Shown: piece by piece, positions 1 through 13,260 of the stretch
How positions within the stretch are numbered: position 1 is the stretch's first letter
Layout of the letters: the number at the start of each line of letters is the position of its first letter
Assembly: GCF_008831285.2 (NCBI RefSeq)
Contig: NC_045144.1
Location: 19,605,716-19,669,715 of the forward strand
Direction of reading: 5' to 3'
Source: Nymphaea colorata
Taxonomy: Eukaryota; Streptophyta; Magnoliopsida; Nymphaeales; Nymphaeaceae
DNA length: 64,000 bases
Program-made: the position numbers and the translations under genes
The notes under the pieces: generated by a model
Told to the model about the DNA's origin: nothing
Databases searched by the model: none
What the model saw: only the letters and a program-made list of their open reading frames with translations

Positions 1-3000
1 GAGAAACCTATCATCATGGACTCATGAACCTTTAGCATTCAACCAATTTGACAAGCAGAACAGACATTTGTTTCAAGCGCATGAATGAATGATTCATACC
101 TCATCCTTTGTAGCAGCAGTCAATGCAGTACATTCATCCAAATTTGCATCAACACGATCGATTCTTGAGGATAAGTGCCTCTTTGCTGCCTACAGATACA
201 TGCATCATGCAAACTAAATCTGCTATCTAGTTCTGGTGGGAAATGGCAAGTGAATAATTAAATAACAAAAAAGAAAAACTTTGAACAGTTTTTCATTCTT
301 TGAGAAATCCACTGAAATAGAATAAAAGACGGCCAATCATTGACATGAAAATGCCTGCTCCATGTCAAAAGCCAAAATTAACTCCTGTAACTGTTTCTCA
401 CAATACGTAGTGCCCTTGCCCTCAGAAAAAGAAAAATACAAATGTTCTTTTGGCTTACCCAACTTGTTCCCTTTTCTTTTTTCCCTTCTTCTTACGACAT
501 GGCAGGTTCAAAAGTTTTAGGTAAAGAGCAGATTATGATTCACAAAATTCTAATTCCACACTTATCAGTTTCAACACTCAAACTTCTCCTGGGAAGAATG
601 TGGTTTTCCTAAATACTGTCCTGACAATTTAACATAAATATCTTACATAGCATACTCTTCTAGTATGTAATAGCTATATGCCAGCAAACCCCACATAAAA
701 TAGTTGAGCAAAATCAATGTATTTGTCACTTTATTATGGATCTTCACTGCATCTGTGAAGGAGAACACTTGATCACCTTCCATCATACTACACTTAGTCT
801 CTCTTATTAGAAGCAGCATCTAAGCCAGGATATAAATCTTACCAATCCTAACTTTAACTGAATAGGATACTTTTATAATGCTTTTGAATCTTTCAGCTGG
901 CACTCAGCCTCTCTTATTAGAAGCAGCTGTTAATGGTATGTGGAGACAGGCTAACCTAACATAGGAACAAAGTGCTTTCTTCAGAATACTCGGTCAACCT
1001 ATCCTTATGGATGTGCCAGCAAGTCAATCCATTTAGGGTGTGTTTGTTTCACAGTGGATCTAAGACCCACGGTAATCTAAGATCACTAGGATCTCAGATC
1101 ATTGGATTTAAGGTCAGACCCTCCTCCCCAAACCCCAAAATCTGACCTTAAATCCATGGTTTTTTACAGGTAATGTGGATTTAAGATCCATGCTACTAAA
1201 ATCCTCTGTTTGTTTAAATTGAGGATCTTACAACCCACACCTTTTAATTCAGCCTCAGATCTGATATCCGAGGCTATCAAATACTACCTTAAGAATTTCC
1301 TACAGTTTACAATGAGTACTCTAAACGGGCACCCAATAGGCTGGGAAAAAAGGAAGGAAGGACTTTCTCTGCAGAATGGGTTAAATAATCCAGAAGGAAA
1401 AGCTGGAAGATTGTGTGGAGACCAAAAAAATCAGAAAAACTGTAGAATATACAATATGAAAAATAAAAAAATCTTCAAGAAAACTTCTTCTGGATTTGAT
1501 GCTTGGGTGTATGGTGGAGATAAACATTGCCTAGCAAATACACCCCACAGAAATTTCCTCACCCATCAAATGCCCCCTAAGGAACTGATTACTGATATGA
1601 AAGCAAAAAAATAAAGCATCAGTGTTTAGAACGTATTCAACCAAGTGAGTGCCGCCATTATGTGGTCCCCAAGGCCATAATGCATCTACACATTGAATTT
1701 CCATAGGCTACTAAAGGCACGTATTTAGATTGAGACCAAGTGTAATGCTACTTGGAGTTCTTATTTGGAAGTTTCCAACTTCCCTCATCCATTAGTCCAA
1801 TCCATACTTAGATATTGCGGCAAGAACAACTTCATATACAATAGATTAACGCTGAAGTTAAAGGAAGCCTTACCGTCAGAGATGATGAAACTTGATCAAG
1901 CTGTTTACCAATGGCTATACATGCATCAGAAAAGCTGTGTCTTGTGGCGAACATCAAGTCAGAAATTCTCCAACCCTACCATAAAAAATAGGCATAGAAG
2001 GTGGATAATATGCCCCTTAGCTCCATAAAGAATTGTCATTGGCAATCAAAATAAGAAACAGTGCTGTCAAAGTAGTGACTTGCTTCCAAGTGGAGCCGGA
2101 TTCCCGAACAGGAGTCATGAAAATAAGTATTGAACATAGACAAGGATTTCTAGCAAATCATGAAGAGTAATAAAAACATCCATGGCCTTACAATAGCAGG
2201 TTCACAGAGTAGAAATAGCCCCCATATTCACATACGTCTAATGAATAAAGATGAACAATGTTTTGTTGAAGCATAGTTTCATGGACACATGATAGATGAT
2301 CCCATGAACATTACTACCACAGCAACCAGGTTCACCTTTCATGCCTTGATGGCCATCTCATTCCTAGTTGGGTGGCAAGGAGAGACAAGGAGCTAAAAAG
2401 TGTCCTATGTTCCAGCAGCCAGGGGAAATCTTGTTAAGTACTTCTTGACATCTTGTATAGAAGAACATTTTCCATGAATCTACTCCAGCACATATATGTT
2501 AGAATGTTAATGTACTTATAAATTGCATTCTCAAAACTTTCAAGTCTAGAAAAGCACCATAATAATTGACAAGTCACAGAGAATTAGTTGTTATCCCAAT
2601 GATTTGCGGTTACATCAACTAGAAATGAAGAATATACGGGTGAATCTGATGACTGAATCACTAAGAGGCAAATCAAGCACACTATACCTTCCACCATATG
2701 TATCCATATCCCACAGCTCCAATGACAAGGATAGGCATGGCATATGTACGAGCACCTGCAAACCAGACACAGTGATTATACTACATTGCACAACCACTTC
2801 TATGTGATTAAGATGTAACTTTTTATAAACATGACCATCCAAACATAACAAGGAGTTTGCACAATGAATTGATGGATGGAAAATTGATGAATGGGATCCT
2901 TAAGCAATACACGGCACCATAAGAGCAGGAACAGATAACTCTGGAAATGCACAGCCGTAAAGGGCATGAGTGTCTTGTCACAAACATATGTACGGGTTTT

Positions 3001-6000
3001 AAACGGCGATTTTTTTTTGGTATAATACGGCGAAATTGAAAATCTCGGCAGATTTTAAAAAGATCTTAAAAAAGATAATCTAAAAATAAAATGCAAAAGA
3101 TGCAGAAAGAAAATGTAGAAATAAAGAAAGTGAATACATGCCCCTCCCCTAGTGCATTTTTTTTTGCATTTTTTGGCTTTTTTTGACATTTTTTCAAAAA
3201 GACAGGTTTTTTCGGCTGAGCTATTTTTGGCATATAAAATGGGGTTTCTTCAAAAAAGACTGGTTTTAGGTGACAATGCACGAGACCAACTAAAATATGG
3301 GGTGAATTTAAGTGCAGGCAAGATGGAGAATTTCTACCGGAAACCTCCAGGGTCCCAACTCCCGACCTCATTAGATCTGGAAATCTACTAATAAAAAGGT
3401 CCATTTTACAAAATTATGATAATCACAAATTGCTGGCACAATGAAAAAAAACTTAATTCTGCTCCTTATCACAATGTACAATCTTTCCTATATTTCATGC
3501 ATATTGCAAAAGCAATTCTACTGCCCAATATGACTGGGTAAGAATAACAATCTCCTCCACATTTTAAATCAATAAATCCTACTTATAAAAGGTGAATAAG
3601 CAGAAATGCAGTTGAGAGTACGTATCATTCATCATTTGATAATTGATAGATGCAGCAAAATTGTTTGGCAGATAGAGGAATCTTCATTCTCAAATCCCTG
3701 TCCAGAAAAACCAACCTGATCTAGAACTTCCAGTTATGACCGTGACTGATCTTGAAGATGCAAACTGTTGAAGCTCTGCTCTTAGGCTATTTACCTGTGA
3801 AAAGCAGTACAATGGTGACAAGGTCATCCTTTCACTTTTCAGCACAAGTTCAATGACATATATCATAATGTATTTGGTGCAAGTGCAACGTGTTGGAAAC
3901 CAATAACAAGAAAATTATCATATCAAGTCACCAAGTACAATCTTGGGATATACAGCAAAAAAATCAGAGTTGAATTGCTTAATACATGGAAACTTTCTAA
4001 CTCCTGTTGCTGGCAAATAGATTTTAATGGTGATGAGGATAAACAGAACAACTATTTGCACCAGCCAACATTTCCCCTATAAGCTGTTTGACAGTAATAT
4101 AAGTCAAACAATAGTTCTTCACCCGAACATGTTCAAGTCCTTCAATGTCAGATAGTATCACTCATGAAGCACAATCTTCCAGTTTAAGGACATTTTCAAA
4201 TTTTCTCATGTTACATGTCTATAGTTTCAGAATGATGACTACATTGAGCCAACTTCCCTTATGCCTGCCAGTAGACCATTTTAACTTGGTCACTTGTCAC
4301 AGTCAGAAAAAGTGTGATATGCACAAGCCAGTTCACTGAACCACTGAAGGAACCAAATTACAACAATTTAATGTGTTGGATTCAGAAAGCTTTGGACTCA
4401 ATTTTGCATGGATGGTCTATTCAAGGAAACTGGCCAGAAGAGGTCCATGAGTCCATTCCCCATATAAGGATGCAGTAACAAAAGATTCTTCTCCACCCAG
4501 CTAAGAAATGCGAGTCCATTGTCCACATTAAAGTGTTACACAATTTCTCAGCAAATATAGAGTCTGTTGCTGCTGTTGGTACTCATGTAAAACATATCCC
4601 CAAAGAATTGGTTCAGTTTTGTAGTTGCATATAATTCATTTTCCGTGAAAGTTCATTGTTATTGATTATAGTGCTCAAGAAAAGAAATAATAGAACACCA
4701 AGCTCAGCATCAGCAAATTATATTTGGTAGGCAAATCAGCCATCATAATTTCGAGGAACAGCTATCTCAGTTACCAGAGGACCACAACAGCTTTTGTTCA
4801 CTTAGGTCTACAGAATCGTTTCACCAAAGTTGAGTTGCAACCACATTTCACATAAGCAAGCAAAAATTACAAAACGTCAATGTGGAAAATGCGTATAAGA
4901 TATAGAGAACTTATATTTTTCACTATTATCCATGGAAAAATATATTTTGGGAGTTCATGAGGCACTAACAAGGCTTCAACAACTATCCGTGCACCAGATA
5001 TTTCTATTAAGGAACAGACATGTTTATAATGAAATTAAACGGTGTGATGGGTGGGTAGCAAATTGTAATCAAATTCTTAGACACAACAATAGCTCAGATA
5101 GGTACTTGTGCCATAAGAGCGTCATTTTGCGGTTTGATCTTTGAAGGTGGATCCTCCTGCTGAAGATGATTGAAGACAATCTGACAGATAAAGCACGAGT
5201 TAGAAATGCTGACAAGAAATGTCAGCAGAAGTTTGCTCAAAGTATAACAAAATGAAAACATTCTCATGGATTATGTAACAGATTTTGCAATAAGAAAGAT
5301 AGATAAGGAAAACATTCTTATAGTCTGCCAGACGCAAGCGTGAGATACACACTGTTCCTGAAACATTTAGCTTAAATGTACAAATAAGATAATGACAAAA
5401 GGTTTTGCCTCGAGTATAAAACGATTGCATGAATCCCAAAAAAACATCAATGGACCAAAGAACCTAAATCCAAAAAACAATTAGAACTTGAAACCACCTC
5501 ATCATTACGACTAAAAGTAGATGGCTGGCTGCATAGTTCTCAAAAGATACCAGTGACTAGGTCAAAGAACAAGGCGATTAAAGCTTCTACGAATCATCTT
5601 GCACAACCATAATTAATCCGTGATGGGTTAACTTGTTGACTCCCAAAATAAATGCAAATATAACGCCAAATTGTCTCCACCACCAAAATTTATACCTTCT
5701 ATTGATGGGCACGCACAGGAATACAGCATATTATACCGATATCGAACCAGAGTACAAAAACCTCAGCCGTATGAACACTCTAAGACTCACGACAATGTCA
5801 GAATTTAAGTACTCCAGATCGGGCGCATTTTCTAGATACAAGTAAAAAGTGGTACCTTCAGGGCCCCAGAGAGAAAGTCCGAGACCTTTGAGGCTCCACC
5901 ATCCTTTGCAAGAACTGATCCAAGAAAACCTACAAAAACAAATATACAGACAGAAGAGTAAGGTTCTTAGTTCAAGAGAGAGAGAAAGACTAACGGACTA

Positions 6001-6408
6001 CGAGACAAACGGACTACTGCTAGTGTAAAAATTCAGCTTTGAAATCGACGAAGCCAACAACTCAATCAATCAAGAAACGAGGGGAAAGAGAAGGAACGGA
6101 GTTCCAAGAAACCCATCTCGCCAAAGCACCCCCAAAATCAACTAAAGAAATACATAGCATAGAATCCACGAAACAAGATTCCCCTGCCCGACGCCACGGG
6201 CGTCCAATCATAGAGAGAAATGAAAAAGGGCTTCACTGCCCCAATAACGATGGCGCAGAATACTAACAATACCATCGATCGGCCCAATCTCTCTAATGTC
6301 TCGTTCCTTCCCAGTACACGAAAAAGGCAGGCACCGGAGAGAGAGAGAGAGAGAGAGAGAGAAACCTGCTCCGACGATGACGGTCAGCTTGCCAAGGGTG
6401 ATCGCCAT
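1..6408 (-). CDS. DUF1664 family protein, partial (3' end beyond the window)
   Basis: Seven coding exons on the minus strand can be joined with GT-AG introns and matching phases: 6366-6408, 5856-5929, 5106-5180, 3716-3794, 2688-2755, 1874-1975 and 100-189, giving 177 residues. The protein opens with MAITLGKLTVIVGAG and a hydrophobic stretch reaching FLGSVLA (residues 3-22). A second hydrophobic stretch around residues 95-111 ends in GYGYIWWKGW, followed by DLMFATR and AAKRHLSSRIDRVD. This order (glycine-rich N-terminus, membrane-like GYGYxWWKGW, then helical region) is what I recall for plant DUF1664 proteins, often labelled GRIP/coiled-coil or bZIP-like without functional proof. After residue 177 (codon GAG, donor at 99-98) the coiled-coil C-terminus lies left of the window. 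The start was chosen because the ATG at 6408 gives the family N-terminus; an upstream in-frame ATG at 6651 reads through GA-repeat sequence. Family identity is firm; function is unknown. Confidence 0.88.
190..1873. other. DUF1664 intron 6, non-coding
   Basis: This intron of 1684 bp holds the MITE at 1036-1288. Otherwise I see no coding signal; the open frame at 1210-1614 has no recognisable domain and overlaps the MITE end. Confidence 0.6.
1036..1288. mobile_element. PIF/Harbinger-like MITE in DUF1664 intron 6
   Basis: The element starts GGGTGTGTTTG and ends CAAATACTACC, which are imperfect inverted repeats (8 of 11). It is flanked on both sides by TTA (1033-1035 and 1289-1291), the 3-bp target duplication of PIF/Harbinger elements. 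The interior carries GGATCTAAGA and GACCTTAAATC type inverted motifs. Related sequences lie at 23496-23745 and 51526-51898. It encodes no protein. Confidence 0.6.
6337..6362. repeat. (GA)n microsatellite at the start of DUF1664 intron 1
   Basis: A perfect GA run of about 25 bases lies immediately inside the first intron, starting a few bases after the donor at 6365-6364. On the coding strand it reads as CT. Confidence 0.9.
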
Positions 6409-6660
6409 TGCACCAATCACAACGCCGCCGCACCGCCCACCGTCTGTCTGCGTTCTGGGAGCATAGATGCGCGAGAAAGTAGAGAGAGACAGAGAGAGCG
6501 AGAGAGAGAGGAGGAGGCGCAGGAGCAGGAGCAGGAGCTTTGTCGTAAATATCGGTCTGCCATTCGTATCAGGAACCATGAAATCGATTCGTATCAGCGA
6601 TATGGATCGTCTCGTGTAGGGATAATACGGTATGCCGGCTATAAAAACCATGGTTTTTAA
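6409..6660 (-). promoter_or_regulatory. 5' leader and proximal promoter of the DUF1664 gene
   Basis: This stretch upstream of the start codon at 6408 contains an interrupted GA/CT tract (6477-6512), typical of plant 5' leaders. It is GC-richer than the spacer beyond 6660. I see no convincing TATA box. The transcription start cannot be fixed from sequence alone. Confidence 0.35.
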
Positions 6661-8284
6661 GTGACCAATAATATTTTATTTTTTCGCTTAGAGAGTCGAT
6701 TATATGATTAATGATATCAGCCTTTTTGGGTTATAAAACTCAATACTAAATCTTATATTTTTATTGGACATTCTACATTTATTTCTGTAGTAAGACTTTT
6801 ATTCTACATTTATATAAATCAACATTCTTAATTTGGACCCATTTAGATAATTATTAAAAAACTTAAAAATTGAAAGGTAAATATGGAAAAAGGAATTTGA
6901 GGCTGAGTTCAACCTTACATGACCGCATTTGATTTGGAAATAGAAATTAGCATTTTGGTGGAAGTGCAGATCCAGGTATCCAATGCTTATATATTTGATT
7001 TATGTATTTTTATATTTTTATATGATTGGATACAGGGATGTCAATCAATCTAATTTGCATTCGCTATCCAACCATATCAACAAACCCGATTTGGATAAAT
7101 CTGATTTGGATCTGATATCCAACCAATTTTTTTTCAAAAAAAATCAAATATATAAAAAAAAAAAACTCAAAGTAAGAAACAATATCGAATTCAAATTTAA
7201 GAAATGACTTCCAGATAAATTTTGGATTAAAGAAATATCCAATCAGATTTAGATTGGAATTAGATCGACTTTAATTTTAGTTGAATATTCTATATCTAAT
7301 GTCCATACATTTTGAAAGCCTGGTTTTAACATATTGTAATGCAGTTTGGACTCGGTTTAAGAGTCAGATTTAGATACGGACGTGAATTTAAAAGTCGAAC
7401 TTCCATCTTATTTGGATTGTAAATTTCTATCCAGACTCAATATGTTATAGACTTTTCTTCCTCATACTCAAATCCATATCTGAATTTGAATCCATAAAAA
7501 CTCATATAGTTAAGAATATATCTGATTTTGAATATGAAATGGGATCCGAATAGAGCCGGATTCAGATTTGGTTTCAAGTAGTATCCACTTGGGATTTGGA
7601 TATGGATATGGATACAGATTTAGATTCGGTTTTAAATAAATGTCCTACATGGCGAGTACTCCATACATTTTGAGAGTTGGTAATTAAGCAATCCCGATTC
7701 AATTGTGAATTTAAAACTAAAAGCCAGATAAGGATTTGGTAGTGAATATAAAAGCCAGATTCAATTGTTAATTTAAAAATTGGATTTGGATACGACACAT
7801 ACTTCATTTTCTACATTTGCATTTGAATCCAGATACATAAACATCCGATTCGTAGGAAATAATAAATGGTATATCCGACTCAAATGCAATCCAAATGAGA
7901 TCCATCTGGGTTGGACTTAAGACTTTCAAGTTAACCAAATCTCGGGTTTGGGTCATTGACGAAATTGGTGCACATGGATGAAAATTACCATAATACCCTC
8001 ATTAAAATAATAAAATGATTTTTTTGAAAAGGAATAGAAATTATTTTAAAAAGTGAAAATGTTATAACAAATTTTGAAAATGACCCCATCCTCTTTGGTA
8101 AAATACCCTCATGTAAAACAAATTTTAAATTCGATTGCATCAATTTCTTCAAATGTAGACAGTTGAATTAATTTCTACTCAATTGAATTAATTTCTTTAA
8201 TATAATGTGTTTGATAAATGACTTTTTTCTAAATCAATTCTAGAAAGTTATCTACAAAAAAAATCATATTCTAGCCACAGAGTT

Positions 8285-8480
8285 TTTTTATAGAGTCAGA
8301 GCCAAAAATTTTTCATAAGAAAAGCCAAATTAAAGTTTTTGAATTTGATTAGAGTGAAATATCATTTTTCAAAACTTTATATAAAACAAATAAAATTTTC
8401 TAAAATTTATATGTAAATTAAAAAAAAAAATTGAGGTGGCGCCAGGTCCCATGCGATCCCTACCCTAGCTCCGCCCCTAC
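8285..8480 (+). mobile_element. hAT-like MITE copy (same family as 49705-49893)
   Basis: The segment shares its order of motifs with the 49705 element: GAGTCAGAGCCAAAAATTTTTC, then ATATCATTTTTCAAAA, TATGTAAATTAAAAAA, TTGAGGTGG and finally CTAGCTCCGCCCCTA. The right end matches the family end. The left end is decayed, so no target duplication can be read. Confidence 0.55.
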
Positions 8481-9744
8481 ATGAAGAGTATGTCTTGCAT
8501 AATGAAAACTTGTTTGCTCCTATAACTAAATATTGGTTCTGATTCTTCTAATTGAACCATGCATCTTGTAGGTAACACAGCATTTGCTTGTTATTTTGTT
8601 ACGAAGCAAATTTTGCTATTTTTAAATTTTTCTTAAGTCTTTTGTTTTTTTTAGTGAATTTTTAATATGTAAAAGTTAAATTTTGTGATTCCATATGTAC
8701 CGTACAAAAAATTTAATTTGACGTGTATAAAGATTTTGAAAATTACATAATGACTCGACCACTAGTTGGCCTCCCTAATAGAAAGAAGAGGAGGCAAAGG
8801 TACATCCAAACACGCCGTTAAGACTGAGAGTGAGTTGTGTGCACCACTCGGTGCATGCAAGACATATACACCAAAAACAAAACAAAAAAAGGTAGGAAGT
8901 AGATTATGTCAGAAATTACTATAAATTTAAATGTCCTTTTTATTTTTTTTAAAACTTTTTTTTGATTTGCTCTTTATTTCTATTAATCAAGGGCATTTTA
9001 GTCTTTAAACATACTAGCACACAAAAAAATGTGCACCAGGATGTGCATATAACCATCAATCTTATTCATAGGTAGCTCATTGGATTGGTATAGGGGCCAT
9101 GTCCCTTAAATTTTTAAAAATTAAAAATTATACATATAAATTAATACTGTAACTTATATAACAAAGTTGAAAAATTATATTTCAACTCTTTTGTTAAAAT
9201 TTTGAAACTATAATTCTGTTCTTGCAACAAAAATTAAGTGTTTTTGGAACACTGCTGGCTATGAGAGGAAGCATTTTATTTATCTCGTTTTTCACTTCTG
9301 CCTCGCTTTCGCTTAATTCGCGTTTGCTTTCTTCGTGTGCTTTTGAGTTTTTTCACCATAATATTTCTTTAATGTGGCTTCTTAACTAGCGTGATAATGA
9401 AATTATCTGAGAGAGAAAAAAGAACATGGCCTTTGCTACTAGACAGTGTTTTTAGGATGTGTAGTCGAGGCAACATTTAACATTTTCTCATTTGCAAATG
9501 CCATCTAAGGTCTTAGTTATGGATCAAACTTATTCATGAAAGATGAGATTTTCCAAAGAAAAATTAAAGTTGAACGGCACTTCACATGCTTGGAAGAAGA
9601 AAAAATTGGAAAAGAAAAGAAAAAAAGATCTCCATGACTTCAGACAAGCATATGAATCATATGAAAAGAAGAAAAATTAACCCCAAATCAAACATGTCAA
9701 ACTCATGCTGGTCGGGCATGTGTTAATAAAAGCTGGTCATCAGT

Positions 9745-9840
9745 TTGATTTCCATGACCGCTACACTTTTGGACTGCAAACAGTGGTACATACTACTCTC
9801 AAGTTGAAGGAAGTAACTATAAGTTTACCTATATTTCAAA
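9745..9840 (+). repeat. Partial SINE-like repeat
   Basis: The words CTTTTGGACTGCAAA and CTCAAGTTGAAGG match the body of the SINE-like unit at 21503-22219, downstream of its B-box-like motif. Only the middle part is preserved. Confidence 0.4.
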
Positions 9841-10327
9841 GCAGCTCTTGACTCCGGACAAAGGGAGGGAGAGAGATTTCAACTTATTCGTGTATAAAAA
9901 ACCAGATCAAATGGACTTGGATTTAGGTTTTTATTGAAGTAAATATGCACTTGGATTTGGATGTGAATACAGATTAGTTAGTTTCAGTTTTAAATAAATG
10001 TCCCACACCGTCGGTATCCATATACTTTGAAAGTTTTGTTATTAAGAAGGCCGGATTCAATTATGCATGTAAAATCCGGATACATATTTGGTTGTGAATA
10101 ACAAAACCAGATTCAGTTTTCAATTTAAAAGTTGGATTTGGGATGTGCTATTTAAACCAAGATATATAAACCCCAACTTCTAAAATCAGTTGAATCACAT
10201 CACATAATCAATTTGATCTTTAGCTTCTCAACCCTTTTTTTTTTTTCTTAAATGTTTACTTAGGAGGAAGCACCTTAAACCCCCTGAAGACCATTCTAAA
10301 CTCTTATTCTACACAAATTTTGATTTT

Positions 10328-10425
10328 AAGATGGGTTGTATCCATTTGGTTAGGGGGTTGGATTAAAGACTTTTCAACTTGAAGGAAATCACGGGTTCGA
10401 TACCTGAGATAACACATTTGACATA
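10328..10425 (+). repeat. tRNA-derived SINE-like head
   Basis: It contains an A-box-like TTGGTTAGGGGGTTGG and, about 55 bases later, a B-box-like GGGTTCGATACC. This is the internal pol III promoter arrangement of tRNA-derived SINEs. I see no clover-leaf good enough for a real tRNA gene. Confidence 0.4.
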
Positions 10426-11137
10426 CTTATTGGGCAGAGGGGTCATCAGGCCTACCAATGTCTAATCGTAGGGTGGTTTGTTCCGTAGGGTTGGCAGTGG
10501 TTGAATGAGCCACCTTGGATGTTGCCAGATATCTGATCCAATTTAATAATTTGTGAGATTTCACTATCACATCATCACCACCACCAGCATTTGTCCCACA
10601 TATCTCAAGTCCCTTCAATACTTTCCTTCCTTCAAGATCCAGAGTATAGGGTTTGGCAAGATTCGAATAGGTGATCCGGTCCATTTTGATCCACTTATTA
10701 TCGTTTGAGAAAAAAAGAATTATATGTCAGTCCATAATCCATATGCATTTGTTGAGTTTTATATCTAATTTAGAGGCAGAGCTAGAAATCTAAACTAGGG
10801 GCGTATGATGGCATTCCAATCCAATACAAAGAAGATAACAGACAGAAAAAAAAATATGGCCCAATACTTTTTTTTTTTCCTCTCTTTTTGTTTTGTATCT
10901 CTACGGTGACTAGATTGGATGGCTTAATAAAGAGGTACATGTTAAAATTTTTGTGTTAACTGAATAATACATAATTAGGTATAAAATTTTTTGTACGTTA
11001 ACAAAATTAATGTACTTAAAAAAAGCATTAATTTTTTTAATATATAGGGCAAAATTTTCATTTCTTTAGGCAAAAGTTTAGACTTAACATAATTTTTTTG
11101 ATTTACCATATTTGATTTCAAGTGTGTGAACGTACAA

Positions 11138-11290
11138 CCTCAAGGGGCATAGTGTAGCTGGTTGGGTTAGGGACCAGTATAAGGTAGGTCTCTAGTTCGA
11201 TTCTCGTGAACGCTATGCTCCTGTGCCTTAAGGTTGTAGGATCCAAGACTTAAATGCTAAGGATTGAAGGGGGGGAAAGCTAGTTATGGA
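11138..11290 (+). repeat. tRNA-derived SINE-like repeat
   Basis: It starts CAAGGGGCATAGTGTAGC, has an A-box-like TAGCTGGTTGGGTTAGGG and a B-box-like AGTTCGATTCTC about 45 bases further. The same opening words (CAAGGGGCATA...TAGCTGGT) recur at 26688. It is not a functional tRNA, because the acceptor stem does not pair. Confidence 0.45.
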
Positions 11291-11673
11291 GGCCAAAATT
11301 TTTTAAAGAAACTTCCAAAATTTTTTCAAAAGAGTTATAGATGCATTTTTTAAAAATTTTTAACGATGTCAAATTAATTTTTTTTTAAAAAAACGTTAAC
11401 TGTAATGTTTTGTTCTGAAAAATCTAAGGGCCGGACATGGCCCGGCCTCATCTCAATTTAGGATGAGAGCAAACACTAGTTCCACCATATCCATGTCCTC
11501 CATTCAGGAAGTCGGTGGGTCATGGTAGGATAGCATCTACAGCCATGTGTAGCTCCGCCACTGGTTTGGTTCTTTTGGATCAACATGGAGTAGTGCTCTT
11601 GCTACGTCACCAAACATATTTATAATTGTTATATATCTTTTTACCTGTTTGATATACTTTCTTTTGAGATATT

Positions 11674-12060
11674 AGGGGTTATTTGGCGATAATAATACTC
11701 TATTACTATCTCGTGAACCTAGCCCAAAAAATGGGGTAGATACATAGAACACTATAACAAGTGTTTTATGAATATACTCTATTATTGTTGTCAAACAACA
11801 TCTTAAAAGATGTTTGGTACTAGTAATAACAAGTGTTTTATGAATATATTTTATTTTTGAGTTAGATTAAGGAGACGATAATAGTATGTTATTGTTGCCA
11901 AACAACCTTTTAAAAAATGTTTGGTACCAATAATAAATTATTACCATCTAGTAAAACCGATCCAAAAATTTGGGTATGGAGATTCACGGAATCCTGTAAA
12001 ATAGTGTTCCATGAATCTACTCAAATTGTAGACAGAATTACTGGATAATAACAATATGTT
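11674..12060. mobile_element. Cluster of small MITEs with GGGGTTRTTTGG / CCAAACAACC ends
   Basis: At least three partial copies of one short element follow each other. The words TTTGGYRATAATA, TTTTATGAATATACTCTATTATTG and CAAACAACMTYTTAAAA alternate in both orientations. Single copies of the same family lie at 24410, 29122 and 57063. No open reading frame is present. Confidence 0.45.
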
Positions 12061-12889
12061 GTAGAGCTGTGACATCCATAAATTTACTTCAAAGCCTATG
12101 TTACAATGTCTCGTGTCTCTGCCCCAATTTTGAAGGTAAACTCATGAAACGTTATGTTACTGTTCCCATAGGCAAAAGACTCTTTAGGTCTCACTTTTTG
12201 CTGATTAATTTACTACCATTAGGAGGCTGTCTATTTCCCAAGCTTGGCTTCTTTCTTTCTATCTAAGTTTCCTTTTGTGTGGTACTTTACATTACCAAAT
12301 TTAAAGCACCTGTAATCAGGAATTTCTTGTTTATTCACCATTGATTAATTTGGTCTTCAGAAAGATATGCTCCTGTTAATGTTGTATGTTTCCTTCATGA
12401 TGTGTAATATTGTTTCTATATTTCTTCCTTGCCTTTTATTTGTTTGCCTGTCTTCGACTAGTAAAGACTTAGAATTCAAAGAGTTCAAAGTTCTTCATCT
12501 GGTCATCTGGCCACGGTATTGGACTTAAGACCTTGAATTTGACGAGGAACAAGAGCTCAGACCTTGAATTTGACCAAGAACAAGTTAAGGTACCTTAGTT
12601 ATGGATCTCCATTTCCCTTGTTTCTAGTATAATCAGTATTATTTATAACTTGTACAACTATTACACCAATTGCCTCAACTCATCAATTATTCGCTAATAG
12701 GTCTTGTCACACACTAGAACCTATTGTTATATATCTTGATAACAGTTAATTATGAAGCTTGGGTAGGTAAGCTTTTTTCAAGGATCTAAATGGGCTGACT
12801 TCTGTTCGATCAAATAAATAATCCATATCTGATTACTAATTGGATTGGATTCAATTGCAGCAGCTTTATATTGGACCTTCGTGCACCCT

Positions 12890-13115
12890 GATTCATCGTA
12901 CAAAACACTCCCTTCCCCATGCCCATCACTCTCAAGGTTCACAAAGCATGCTTCAGGATGTTTACGGTCTAGAGTAGGAGCGCACTAGGACATGACAACA
13001 ACCACCACATGATTTGAACCTAAGTCCCTTAACCGTTTTGAAATCGTCTACCCTACGCCCAACGCTTCGATGCGACTACGGCTTGTCTTATGGCGTGCTA
13101 TGTGCTAGGGGCTGG
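12890..13115 (-). repeat. SINE-like repeat, minus strand
   Basis: Read on the minus strand, the B-box-like GGTTCAAATCATG (near 13015) is followed by GTTGTTGTCATGTCC and a stretch like the body of other SINE-like copies in the window. The head lies near 13100. Assignment rests on motif order only. Confidence 0.35.
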
Positions 13116-13260
13116 GAAGTGGGAGGGTGCATTTTCGCACCCCCAAGGGTGGGGCTGCCCACACCCGGGAATGGTGTTGGTCCATAGGACCGTGAACGGA
13201 TTCGCCTCTGGCCTCTAGGCACGTCGGAACCGCATGAGTTCACCGGGGTGGAGCACGGTC
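13100..13260. other. GC-rich island in AT-rich spacer
   Basis: About 160 bases are clearly GC-rich (GGCTGGGAAGTGGGAGGG, CACCCCCAAGGGTGGGGCTG, CACCCGGGAATGG) inside DNA that is otherwise AT-rich. It contains the near-palindrome CACCCCCAAGGGTGGGG. No frame stays open and no RNA fold is obvious. It lies next to a SINE-like repeat and may be part of it. Confidence 0.4.

Larger units (their letters stand above)
6661..10300. other. AT-rich spacer of degenerate transposon remnants
   Basis: No gene is visible. From about 7030 to 7960 the sequence repeats words such as GGATTTGGATATGGAT and starts near CAGGGATGTCAATCAATC. That is the wording of the hAT-like elements at 22750 and 27305, so this is probably an old copy whose right end I cannot find. 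Positions 9900-10170 carry the same vocabulary. An ORF-length fragment at 7574-7807 is a by-product of this repeat. Confidence 0.5.

Noticed and set aside
6208-6651. 147-codon minus-strand frame covering the DUF1664 start
   Set aside because: It contains the true start region, but its upstream part is 5' leader and its downstream part reads into intron 1 through a GA repeat.
10330-11230. tRNA genes
   Set aside because: A- and B-box-like motifs are present, but no acceptor or anticodon stem forms, and the same segments recur as dispersed repeats.
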